Origin: Opisthorchis felineus
Taxonomy: Eukaryota; Platyhelminthes; Trematoda; Opisthorchiida; Opisthorchiidae
Length of the DNA: 64,000 nucleotides
NCBI GenBank assembly: GCA_004794785.1
Contig: SJOL01006663.1
Coordinates: forward strand, 55,494 to 119,493
Direction: 5' to 3'
The notes under the pieces were generated by a model. The model saw only the letters and a program-made list of their open reading frames with translations, ran no database searches and was not told the DNA's origin. This document shows, piece by piece, positions 22,606 through 33,075 of this stretch. The stretch's first letter is position 1; each line of letters begins with the position of its first letter. Position numbers and translations under genes: made by a program.

Positions 22606-23125
22606 TCTACCCATAAGGTTGCTTAAAACTCAAGAAATACACTCATTTGCAAGTCAATTTGGTTTTGCGAGAGACTCATCTGGAACCCAGCTGAATCTCT
22701 CGTTTGTGATGTTTCCATGCAATTTGGGTTCAAGTAGAACATAAGGTTGACGAAAACTCGGGGACTGCGCCTGCCTGATGAGCCCCAAAAAGGGCGAAAC
22801 CGGTCGTGGGCTGTCGAAGAATTCTCAGCAACCTTATGAGTAGTACATTGCGTAAAATTGCTTAAAACTGTTCGGCAGCCCACGACCGGTTTCGCTATTC
22901 AGGTAGGCGTTGTCCCCGAGTTCCCATCAAACTCATTTTCTACTTGGACAGCAGACTTAATCAAATGGCGGAATACGCTCATTTATATTCATCAGCCTTC
23001 TAAGTAGCATTATATTTAGAAAAAAACACTTCAAATGTCGAATCTCGTGTCAGCCGAAACGTGAGGCGGCCTCTGTGCAGCAAATTCATTCGATGAATAT
23101 CATAAACGAGATGTTCAGTTGGGAC
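22606..23125 (+). repeat. Family A repeat (host copy) carrying a nested family A insertion
   Basis: The outer copy reads 'cccataaggttgct' at 22610-22623. It resumes after the insertion as 'gttcggcagcccacgaccgg' from 22870, and continues through 'gtccccgagttcccatcaaa' to a right half with 'gtgaggcggcctctgtgcag' near 23063. The interruption at 22631-22857 is a second, oppositely oriented family A copy flanked by a 12-bp duplication. The outer limits are approximate. Confidence 0.75.
22631..22857 (-). mobile_element. Nested family A element with 12-bp target duplication
   Basis: Bounded by two identical copies of TTGCTTAAAACT (22619-22630 and 22858-22869). In minus orientation it begins 'ttttacgcaatgtactac', passes through the 'cagcccacgaccggtttcgc' core, and ends 'tgcaaatgagtgtatttctt'. 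Those are the same two ends as the insertion at 31429-31693. No ORF of its own and no poly-A tail. Confidence 0.82.
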
Positions 23126-24149
23126 TCCTGTTAACAAATGAGTATCTCAGCACGGGCTATCATCTTGTTATCCGATATCCGTAGTTGATTAGTAAGGCTG
23201 ATGAGATGTTACAACAATGTTGAGCGTGTCTCCGTATTCAACAGCCGTTTGTTTGCGTTTCAGTATCACTAGCGCCACCAGCAGAAATTTTTGCGCAGCC
23301 TTTCACTGAGCCAGTGATGTAACTCCATTTAGTCAATGCATATTAGTATTTCCGATCATCGTGCCAGGTTCAAATTAGTACATCTACACCATCCGGTTTG
23401 ACTTTCTCACAAGGGAATATTACATTCCTCCATTCTTGACGTCAGCTGATGTGTTGTTCCATACATCGCAGCCTGTGTCGGCTGTGATTTGCTTCAATCC
23501 AGAGTACTTTCTTCTGTAACCTAAGTGGGAAGAGTGTAGAAACTCTTACGCACCACGTTGCGTAGAATTCTACTGCTCCTTGGATTCATTCATTGTCCTG
23601 TTGAAGCAGTCTTTTCCTGCCCTTCTTGGTCATCTTAACTGTGACAAGGCCACTTCTTTTTCGGAGAGGGAAAACCGCTACCCTCGGTCTCAGTTGCACC
23701 TCTCTCTGTCTTTGTTCAAGTAATGAACCATGCACCATCCTTCATCTGAATCAGCGGATCCATTTACTCGAATGTACCATGGCCTAACCATATGATGAGA
23801 ATGGACTCACTAAAGAACTAGCCTGCACATTTGAGATTATGGTCTCAGCAACCATGTAATGTTTGTCTTTAAACCAGATAATCAGTGAGATTGACTGACT
23901 GTCAGTTGCTTAAACAGAGCTCAAAATGTAAGGAGTTTGCGTTCAAGTTTGGCTGAGACATTCAGAGAAAACGGAATGGCTTAGATAGCATTTCGCCTCG
24001 TCTCCATATGTTATGACGACACAGTATGAGCCAACCTTTCGAAGGAAGCTGTAGTTAGGTAGTAGCCACAAAACAAATACTATCCGCATCATGGGTGAAA
24101 CGTTTGTGTCCTGCCATGCTGCCACCATAAAAGGTGTGGTTTGCAAAGC
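23126..24149. other. No recognisable gene
   Basis: Only short open frames without recognisable domains. Confidence 0.4.
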
Positions 24150-24735
24150 ACACATTTATATTGCGTCAAATGCTTTGGCAACGTCATGTATAGCGTCGAC
24201 CAGCAATCGCTCTTTTTCGTATTTGGAATAACAGTTCTAAACCTGCTCAGCTACAGAGAAACGCCTTTGAAGTTTTTCAGTTTACTTGGTGCTCTTTACT
24301 CTAACAACTCTCGTTGTGTCAAGGCTTATGACCAACAGCCCAAAAGCTTCCCCATAACTGGTCAAGACTGCCCTCTATCACCGTTTTTGTTCACTATTAT
24401 CACCAATAAACTCACGAAATGCACAGTGCAAGGGCCCGGAGACCCAGGGTTCCAAACGGCACCTGGAGAAAGATAAGTGAAAATGATTTGTGTGGATGAT
24501 ATTGCTTTGTTATTCGGTCACCACCAGTCTGCACATTTTACCCTAAATGGTGTCTGATGTCGCCCACGTGTCTTGGCCTGCCTATTGTATCTTCGAAGTG
24601 TAAAGTCTTTCTCCAGGATTTTCACCCCCCCCCTTCTACCTCTTTCAAGCTTCAAGATGGATAGCTTCAAACTGTTGATCGGTTTACAGGTGAGGCTCAC
24701 GCACACATCAGCAAAGCTCGAACAACATTCGCGAG
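24150..24735 (+). mobile_element. RTE-type LINE reverse transcriptase fragment
   Basis: Several frames together give the RT order. YSVDQQSLFFVF at about 24190-24230 is the end of motif A. LKFFSLLGALYSNNSRCVKA and QDCPLSPFLF (about 24364-24393) are motif B. VDDIALLFGHHQSA near 24495 is motif C; family members have YADD. CKVFLQDF follows near 24600, and a HISKARTTFA-like block near 24710. The copy then stops abruptly against the reversed 3' end of another RTE copy. Truncated at both ends and frameshifted. Confidence 0.76.
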
Positions 24736-25910
24736 TGCTGACAGTAGCACCAGAGGAGAACAGTGATACCTCACTGCCGTACAACCATGTCAGTTTTTTA
24801 ATAAATCCTTATAATGGAAAGAATAAAAAATGGCGAGGGAAATAGATCTAGGGTTACCCCACCACGCACATCCGAGGTGACCTCACCCCCCAACACTCAG
24901 TCAGACAATCTGGAGGGTAACTGATAGCATGAACTCCACTGACATCGGCAACCCAAGATGCGTAACGCATGGTTCAGACACCTTAGCTTCCAGTGCTGGA
25001 CGTATTTCTTGAGTGAAGTATCAAAGATCTACTTCCTAATCACCTCATTGCGAATCTGCTGATTCCATCCCATTCCAGCTATGGTTCTGAGAGGTCTGTG
25101 GTCAAAGACCTGAATATGTCTCATATCCTACCCCCGAAGTGGCCAAGTTCTTCAGCCATACAACAATACGACCCACATTGTAGTCTACATGCGTTTTCTG
25201 GTACCCGGTGATATGCCTTTCTGACGCCACAAGTGACATGATCTGGCAGACGCAGTTTTCGCCTTTGAGATTCGTGGGTTGATTTTGTCTGTCACACTAC
25301 CGTCAGAGCTAATGCAGCTTCTGAGAATACATATAGTGTCCCATAACTTTCATTGTTTCTCCTTTAATTCTTAGGGTATGTTCGGCAGCATAACTTTGCA
25401 CCCACACGCTGAATGGTTGGACAAACTTAGTCAGCTTTTGTAATAACGCGTGCGCTTCCACCACTCTTTCAAAACTGCAAACAATATCGTCAGCATATTC
25501 CAGGTCCATAAGATTCTTCTTCGAAGAGATCTGAACACTAGGGTTTTTGAGACCCTCCTGAGTTCGCCTCCCTACTTCATCAATGACGAAATTAAACAAA
25601 AATGGGGAGAGTGGACATCCTTGTCCGACACCACTGCTTGCAAGAAGGCTTCTAAAGAGCTCCTCATACACTCACGCGCCCAAAAATATGTGAATAAAAA
25701 CAGCGCATGATATTCACGAAATTCCGGAGCATACCGTGTTGTGCAAGTGTGCTGAAAAAAAACTAACCAGTCGACAGCATATAAAGCACTCTCGAAGTCA
25801 GGAGACACAAGACCGTAGGGCACCCATACGCTATGCTGTATACACCAATTAAGGCAACCCGCCCGAGGGCACCGCGCGACGCTATTTGTAAATGTGTGAC
25901 CCACGACTGT
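24736..25910 (-). mobile_element. RTE-type LINE, 3' half
   Basis: On the minus strand, motif A (VPYGLVSPDFESALYAVDW) lies near 25775-25830. Motif B, SGVGQGCPLSPFLFNFVIDE, is at about 25565-25630 and motif C, DLEYADDIVCSFE, at about 25478-25520. The maturase-like and C-terminal regions are degenerate. The 3' untranslated region at 24750-24960 shares phrases such as 'actcagtcagacaatctgga' with those at 50660 and 63920. The 3' triplet tail is missing. The 25620-25800 stretch is close in sequence to 51640-51790, showing the same family. Frameshifts break the ORF. Confidence 0.8.
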
Positions 25911-26145
25911 ATGTGGGCTTAGATACTGCCAAGGCGTTCAGGCCTAAACAGGAAGACGATTAGAGTCCTCACCCAAAGCCTTTTGCTCAAAAGCCTAACC
26001 GCAACACATCGGCTGTTGGCTTAAGACCGTCAGAGAAGCTTACGTTTTTAAGGATCGAGTCGCCAAACTTTCCAAACTTCAACCTAGAAGACCAGAACTC
26101 TGTTAGTCAGACCTCTACCTATTGAGCAACCTGGTATGATGCTCT
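25911..26145 (-). repeat. Probable tRNA-derived SINE, degenerate
   Basis: On the minus strand an A-box-like segment (GGTTGCTCAATAGGTAGAGG, about 26113-26132) precedes a weaker B-box-like segment (AGGTTGAAGTTTGG, about 26073-26086). The body includes 'ggcagtatctaag', as in the other SINE copies. No intact tRNA cloverleaf. It adjoins the RTE copy ending at 25910. Confidence 0.42.
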
Positions 26146-27624
26146 GTGAGTGTCACAAGCACACTCCCTAGTATATCTCAACTGATTGTGGAGACGCACA
26201 AATCTTCACACTGCTGTATGATCCAGTCTCTTTGTGAGAGTCGATCAACATTAACCAACTTATGTCACTTATAGCATCCAAAACGAAACTGATGCTGAAG
26301 GGCCGTGTATGCAAAGCAGCTGTAACAGTGGTCTTAAGTTGTGGTTGCGAAACTTATCCCCCACGATCTGCAGACTTTAAACTCCTCCAAACTTCGTAGC
26401 ATAACAGAAGTCTGCTGACCGTAGTGGGTGTGCTGGTATCTGGTTGGGTGAGGTTCACAAAGGACGTTGGGTCAAGCCCATTGATGACGTCGTAATCTGC
26501 TATGGTGCTCCTTGTGCTGTTCCAAATTGTGGACACCTAGCTCCTGATCGCTTCTTTTAAAGATTTAGAATTTTCCGATAGGTCCCGCTCCACCTTTACT
26601 GCTGAGTTCTTTCCTCATAGTTGTATGGCAGTGATTCGCCAGTATTTACCACCAGTATACTACTCTCGATGATGACGAGGACGCCACTTGAGACCCCGTC
26701 CTAAGGTTATTTTCTGAACTTTCCGGGATAAGTACAAAGTGTATCTAAACCAGCTCTAGTGTTCCTATGGCAATATGATAGTCTATGGGGACAAAATTAA
26801 AGTACCCTAAGAGGTGGAAACTTCTAGCATGCGCGCAACGCTGTGCATCCCTTTTCAGAATCCGATCCGCTTGTTAACTTGCCGGGACATCCAATGATTG
26901 GCCAAAAGATAAGATCAGCCCCTCCGGTCCTGCGGTTCCCAAAACATTAGTTCAAGCATAGCTGCACAGGAGGCGAATTGCTGGATTGAGAATCTCGGTT
27001 GTTAGAATGCGTTAGCATTCTAACAAAGTGGGTTCCAGGGTAAATGGTTTCCTGAAATCTGTCTTCCCTCTCACCCCCGGCCCCCGGAAAATTTATTTAT
27101 TTTGCTTTTCACTCACTGGTTTAGAAGGCATTGCTGATAGCAACAGCATTCATGTTCAAGCAGTAGGCAGTCATCAACGAGATCACTGCGCGTAAACTGA
27201 CCTTAACCTTTGGAATTGTCTACACCACCAGTAAAAGAAGCTGGAAAAATTTGCATATTACGTGGCTCCAACATCGTTGTGCAAATGTGAAAACCATCCT
27301 CAAGCACCCTCGGAAGTGAGTCTGTGTTAAAATATAACCAGACGGCAATCCTCAACTAAACAACATATGCCTCATTGGGATTTCCTTCAATTTCATAGGG
27401 AACAGCTTACGGGAAGTTAAGAAATACATTTGCGAGTCATGCTAGGACTTTTTATTTTCCCCATGGTACCATTACACTTAGATGTATCTTTCAAGATCCG
27501 CTGGAAGCTTAGCGCAATAGACTGGGTAAACCTAGAGCATAAAAGTATGTAAATAACTCAGAAGACAAGCTCGGAACAAATTATATCTCTCAACGGAAGA
27601 GCCAGGCACATTCGGAATAATCCA
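26146..27624. other. No recognisable gene
   Basis: Short frames only. A 12-base inverted repeat around 'gttagaatgcgttagcattc' lies at about 27000-27022. Confidence 0.4.
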
Positions 27625-27870
27625 ATCCTCGAAAAATACACTCATTTGCATATCAAGTGGGAGACTCAACTGAATCTCTCATTTATGATTTTCCTCAACT
27701 GAATGTGTTGCGCAAAGACCGCTTCATCATTCACTTGGCATGGGATTCAGAATAGGGGGTATTTTTCCTTGACATAACTCCATTTTTTAGCAGTACATCC
27801 AGTTGAACACTACCATAAGCGAGAGATTCAGCTGGAATTCGGTTTGGTCCTCCGTTAAAATCAAGATATG
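27625..27870 (+). repeat. Family A right-half fragments
   Basis: 'Aatacactcatttgcatatc' at about 27637 is followed by 'gactcaactgaatctctcat' and 'caactgaatgtgttgcgcaa'. A second partial piece ('agagattcagctggaattcg') lies near 27820. Here the right half lies in the orientation opposite to that in the 31.4-kb insertion. Confidence 0.6.
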
Positions 27871-30199
27871 TTTCTCCCTAGTTTCATCATGCACCGTCGT
27901 GCAAGGTGAAAAATCAATTGCTTTGGACTGTAAGCCATGTCGTAAATTCTGCGCACGGTTATCAGTAATACACTTAGCTCGTCTTGTTGAACCATGAAAA
28001 ACGTGGAAACATTTTGATGGGCTCTCCACATTTATTTTTCGCCATATTACACAGTACGCAAAAGTTCACCAGCTTATTAGGCCAACACAAATATCTTGAT
28101 GACCTGCGATACGTTCACATTTTCGTGTACCTGAATCGGAGTTTGAGCTATGCCGTGACTGAAAATTACACAAACAAGTAACAGTACACTGTTTACTGTC
28201 GCCAGCTAAATTGAATTCAGCTGTCAATACAGACATATCTGTATAATATACTCCCGTGACGTAAAAAGCGCCACTTTACAGACCCTTAAATGTCACCGCC
28301 GCAAAAAATACATGACTCCTACTACAGACAACTCTAAATGGGCACCTGACAGCGTGCTCCGATGTCCATGCGTGAAAGATCAAACGAGCAAAAAACATTC
28401 TGACACATTTTTATGCGAGGGGGGACCTGTGCAGACTAACCATCTGTACGTGTTTTATTCCCTCCAGACCATTGCTTAGGCGTGTGTAATTGTGGGTCTG
28501 GAATCCCTGACTATTCTAACGATCATACGTTAACTTTTTCGACGTTGCTGAACAGTTCACAGTGTGTGCTGGGTCTGTTCTCTCTCTCTCAGAGGGATTT
28601 ACGCTAGCCGTTAGCCTAAGCAGTGAAAATTGGTCCATTTTAACGTCCGGAAACACACTCAGTTGTTTTCAGGTTTACTCTTAATCTCAAACACACACTC
28701 TTCCTTCCCGTCTCGTGTCCAACTCACAAGACAGGCAGGGAACAGTTCAAAGTATACAGCCTTTTTTACGTGACAAGCACTACCAACAATGTAATAATCA
28801 GTTCCTCACTTGGATGCAATCAAACCTGAGGACAGTTAATTGCAATTTTCTCAGCGGTTCCTTATGTTTGCTTTCCTAACACTAAGCACTTTTACTCTAG
28901 AATTATAGTGCCTAGTTATCCTTCCAAATTACTGTCCCCCGTGCTGACCTGCTCTGCACTTCCCTCTGCCCCTCACTAGCGTGCATCTGACATCCTCAGA
29001 CCGACTATCTGATCATGGGGGATAGCTACAACGTAGTCTTCCTTAGGTTTTGTCACACTCAGCTTAGCTTAACTAATGTGTATGATCTCCGTATTACGTA
29101 ACAGCATACAACACTCAGAACACCGGATCCCTTCCGAAACTATTTGGGCGGAAGGAGAAGTGTAGAGAAAATCCCAGGAACCATGGGCAATATACATCAT
29201 TACTTGTACCATTAAGTAGGTATTACGATAATTCTTCGAAATTCATCACATTTTGGGGGTGTTGATTTTACGTATAATATTTCCTCTCAGCACATTTGCA
29301 GTCTGAGGATAATTCTTTCGCTTCAGAAGATCAGAATCGATGTCCTTTGAAATACAACCGAACAGAACTTTTGAAAGTGAGTCTAGTGAAACCCTCTTCC
29401 CTATAGGAACCAATAAGGAAGTATCTTACTGGAAAGGTGAGGTAAACAGAAACACCTGTCACTGATTACAATGATGCGCTACCCTTAGAAGGGTTTGGAG
29501 TTTTGTGGTGGACTTGAAAGAGAGGGAAAAGAGATGTTTAGTGATAATAGAATAAGCCTTGTTGATTCGGACAATTGGACGCTTTATCGGTTTAAAACAA
29601 TTTAAAACAATGAGTCAATTCTTTACCGTGACTTCCAAGTAGTAGTCTACACTGACCGCATCCCGTAGAGCCGCATGCATGGGGAACTTCCTACACAGGT
29701 GAGTTTCACGAAAGGTGGTAGAAGCTATCGAGACTTAGGTTGTCCGTTTGGCTTTGAACACAAGCTGTTATCTAGAAACAAGCACAGGTGTCACAGAACA
29801 GCCCGTATTCCAATTAGGTAGCGACAGCTGATCGAGTAACAAGGCGTTTTGCTAAAAACAATCACGTATAAACCAATCATGATTGCATCACTTGCTGATG
29901 ACGTCCACCAGCTGCATGTCAGTGTTGTGGACAATTGCATTTTTGTTAGGTTGTACCTTTTCTGTAATTATGTTTTCCATAATTGCCATGAAATGATTCT
30001 CAGGGACTCGCAGTAAATGCAACAATTATCAAATTCATGATTGAGACATCAGTCCAATGTCGTCTTTTCCACGAATGTTCCCGGAACTGCAAGAGCATAT
30101 GACAATGCGAATCGAAACTGCTCCCGTTACACTTAACCATCAAACATTACTATCGCTTTGTGTGAAATTCTTTTGGAAATCCACCCTACAATCCAACGG
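27871..30199. other. No recognisable gene; possible 5' LTR remnant of the gypsy element
   Basis: The segment near 29655-29780 ('tcccgtagag..gcatgcat', then 'aacttcctaca') resembles 33505-33605 in the same orientation. These two stretches flank the gypsy pol relic and could be LTR or untranslated remnants. The rest shows only short frames. Confidence 0.35.
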
Positions 30200-33075
30200 T
30201 TCGTGTTGTATAGAGTTCAGCCGATGATCCAACTTATTTCCTTGGTGAGTTGGAATGCCATTTGAGTTTCAGCGACCAATTCGAATCAGACATTTGCTAT
30301 ATATTCACTGGTGATCACACGGATTTGCTTGGAGTCGACTGGATAAATCAACTAAACTTTTGGGATACACTGTTTAGCGTAACGCATCACGCAGCCGAAT
30401 TTGCATCCTGTGGATATAATCTGTTCAGTGTCACCACTGGCTTTAAAAAAACAACCGGAAACTTCTAACACATTTTGAACTGTAATATCCTAGCATCTTT
30501 ACGGATGGTCTTGATCTGTGTTGCAAAACAGAGCAGTCTTGTACCATCATTGTCCGCTTTTCGCTCCAAGAAACCGGTATCACGATCCTCCACAGAAGCA
30601 GTGGACGCCGAATCAACCCAAATGGAGAGGGAAGGTGTTATCCCAAACTCATCCTTGGTAGGAAGAAAAACGGTGTACCCGATGCCGGTTCCTGGGGATT
30701 TATTTGCTACGCTCAACGGAAATAGATTTTTCTCCGTAACTGACCTTTCTGATGCACATTTACAAGTGGTAGTTAAAAACACACCAAACGCGCATCGCAG
30801 TCTCTGTCACCATAATCGACTGATCGCCTTATTTCAACAGTTACTGGTGGCACCACCAGTTACGACATTTTAATGACCTCTCTTGATTACGTCATCACTG
30901 TGGGCTCAACACCGGAAGATCACCTGAGCAAATAATTTGACAGAACCACACAGTACGGCTTTCGTGCTCGTCCTCAGGAGTAGTTGTTTACGACTTTCAA
31001 TATGGCATATCTCGGTTCCATGAAAAGGTGACGGCGGTCACCGCCCAGACCCAAGTAAAGCCCCAGTAAAATAACAGATATGCCACTGCTGTATGAGAAA
31101 ATATCTTTACAGTTAACTACCACTACAATTTCTCTTCGCAGGTGTATAAATTACAGGTATCGCCAACGCTCTTTTATTGACAGACACAAGATGGACTTGA
31201 CCTTCAAAATGTCAAGTGGCTTTCCATGAGATCAAGAGTGTTCTAATAGCTGACCAACTTTTTATACACCATGACCCTAGGCGATCCTTCATTACTGCAA
31301 CCGATTTCTCACGAAATCGGGGGTCTGAGCTGTCTTGTAAAGGTATCCGAAAAGCCGTGGTGCACTTTTTGCATGCTGCAGCGGAAAAGAATGACAGTTA
31401 GGTCGAAAAAGAAGGACTATCTCTTGTAATTTTACGCAATGTACTACTCATAAGGTTGCTGAAAATTCTTCGACAGCCCACGACCGGTTTCGCCCTTTTT
31501 GGGGCTCGTGAGTAGTACATTGCTTAAAATTACATGCATCGCAGTATCTCGAATATCGTAGCAACTGGAACATGAGGCGGCCTGGTGCAGCACATTCAGT
31601 TGCATGGAAACATCACAAACGAGAGATTCGGCTGGGTTCCAGGTGAGTCTCTCGCAAAACCAAATTGATTTGCAAATGAGTGTATTTCTTGAAGACTATC
31701 TCTTGTATTCACGTTCAGAGGGCTTCGTAAGGTGCTTCATGGTCGACGTCTTAAGTTGTACGCTGACCAAAATTCCTTGTTATCAGCCTCCAGCACCAAA
31801 ACAGGTATTCCTATGACAAAACTACGTGCATAGAATCTTGAGCTAAGATTTAAAAGAACATCATGTTTCGGCCACGCAAGAGTGTAGGCAAGACAAATCA
31901 CCGACTTCACAGCGATAATACCAGAATCGGATTCTGGTTTCAGAGGTTCTACATGGGTTTCCCACTTCTATGCGTCAATTCCTGTTTTCTGTGGGTGCAG
32001 TTCGGCCTGCATTGCAAGTTATTACGAAGTATCTTCGTGACGGGTGAGCGACAGATTTACTGAACAGCTCCGAAAGCGAAGGTTTGCACTGATGATTATT
32101 GACGGGTGTGTGGGGCTGTGCGATCGGATCGTTATACCTACAACACTTCAAGGCAAAGTTCCTGATCGGCTGTATAATGGACATCCATGAACCAATCGAA
32201 CAGAATCTACCATTCATAGTTACACTCACCGGTCATCCATGAATCCAGCTACAGAACAGCTTACTCGCACTTGCTCTGTGATTTTAACCTTTCTCCTGTT
32301 AAATGTGAATTACAAACTTGGCCAGCTTCACAAAGTACATGCACACGTATTCATTTTCCCGGCTTATTGACGGAATCGTCCACCTTGTGATGTTGACAAC
32401 AGTCAATGTCAATGGCTCTCATTTCACTTCGTCGTAATTTTTCGACCTTTGCAAATATTTTGCTGTCAAGCATGCTCAGAGCCCAACATACCATCCTCAA
32501 ACAAACGAACACTCAGAACGGTTTGTCAATGCATTCAAGAGAAGCCTGTAGAAACTGGAGAGAAGTTTGATGGCATTTTAACCACATTTTTGCGCACTTA
32601 CCGCTCACGGCCAAACACAATACTTCCAAATCAGTGCTCACCAGCGGAAGAGATGCTTGATCGCAGAGTCAGTGACTGCGCAATTTCTAGTCCAGCCAGG
32701 GGAAAGCAAAAAAATGAGATTCAATCCAACCAGCGTCGTGGAGCAAGGGCATAGGTGTTTCATCAGGGTTTCCCAATCTTGCAAGGTCGTGAAAGGAGAT
32801 GGAGCTCCCGGCCCTGCCTGGGAGATATCATATGAACTTCAGGTTGCAAATAACGAAATAACGTGGCAATAGACCACGCTACACGAATATTTCTATCGGT
32901 GCCACCAGAGAATGCATTCCACTTGATGTTCTGCTGAATTCGTTCGCAATACGCAAGAGGACTACCAAAAATACAGAGGGGAACTGTGACTTGTGAGACT
33001 AAACTTCCAAGACGATTCGGCCAAAGATTCAGCACATTTTTGTGAACCCTACTAAGAAATCCTACTGGCGTACTG
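30200..33075 (+). mobile_element. Ty3/gypsy LTR retrotransposon pol relic
   Basis: Plus-strand blocks in gypsy order, read over several frames. The end of protease is GELECHLSFSDQFESDICYI with LLGVDW near 30330. RT has VDAESTQMEREGVI near 30600, then GDLFATLNGNRFFSVTDLSD (motif A) near 30695-30755. Motif C appears as a decayed LDYVITVGSTPEDHL near 30880-30925. RNase H has IHHDPRRSFITATDFS near 31261-31308 and EKEGLSLV near 31405. The element is then cut by a family A insertion and resumes as HGRRLKLYADQNSLLS near 31740. The integrase zinc-binding region is DRIVIPTTLQGKVPDRLYNGHP-like near 32125-32190, and the integrase C-terminal region has FLRTYRSRPNTILPNQCSPA near 32587. Many stops; dead copy. 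LTRs are not securely found. Confidence 0.88.
31429..31693 (+). mobile_element. Family A element inserted in gypsy pol, 14-bp target duplication
   Basis: The identical 14-mer GACTATCTCTTGTA stands at 31415-31428 and 31694-31707. Removing the insert and one 14-mer rejoins the gypsy RNase H region (EKEGLSLV to FTFRGL). The insert starts 'attttacgcaatgtactact' and ends 'atgagtgtatttcttgaa'. It has no coding capacity. An internal inverted pair ('ttttacgcaatgtactactca' near 31431 and its reverse complement near 31508-31530, one mismatch) encloses the 'cagcccacgaccggtttcgc' core. Confidence 0.9.

Noticed and set aside
22620..22883. 88- and 86-codon ORFs with '[19 protein letters not shown]'
   Set aside because: The frame lies wholly in the family A repeat and recurs only as repeat copies, so it is not a gene.
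25450..25710. Plus-strand 86-codon ORF
   Set aside because: Shadow of the minus-strand RTE reverse transcriptase, which has clear motifs.
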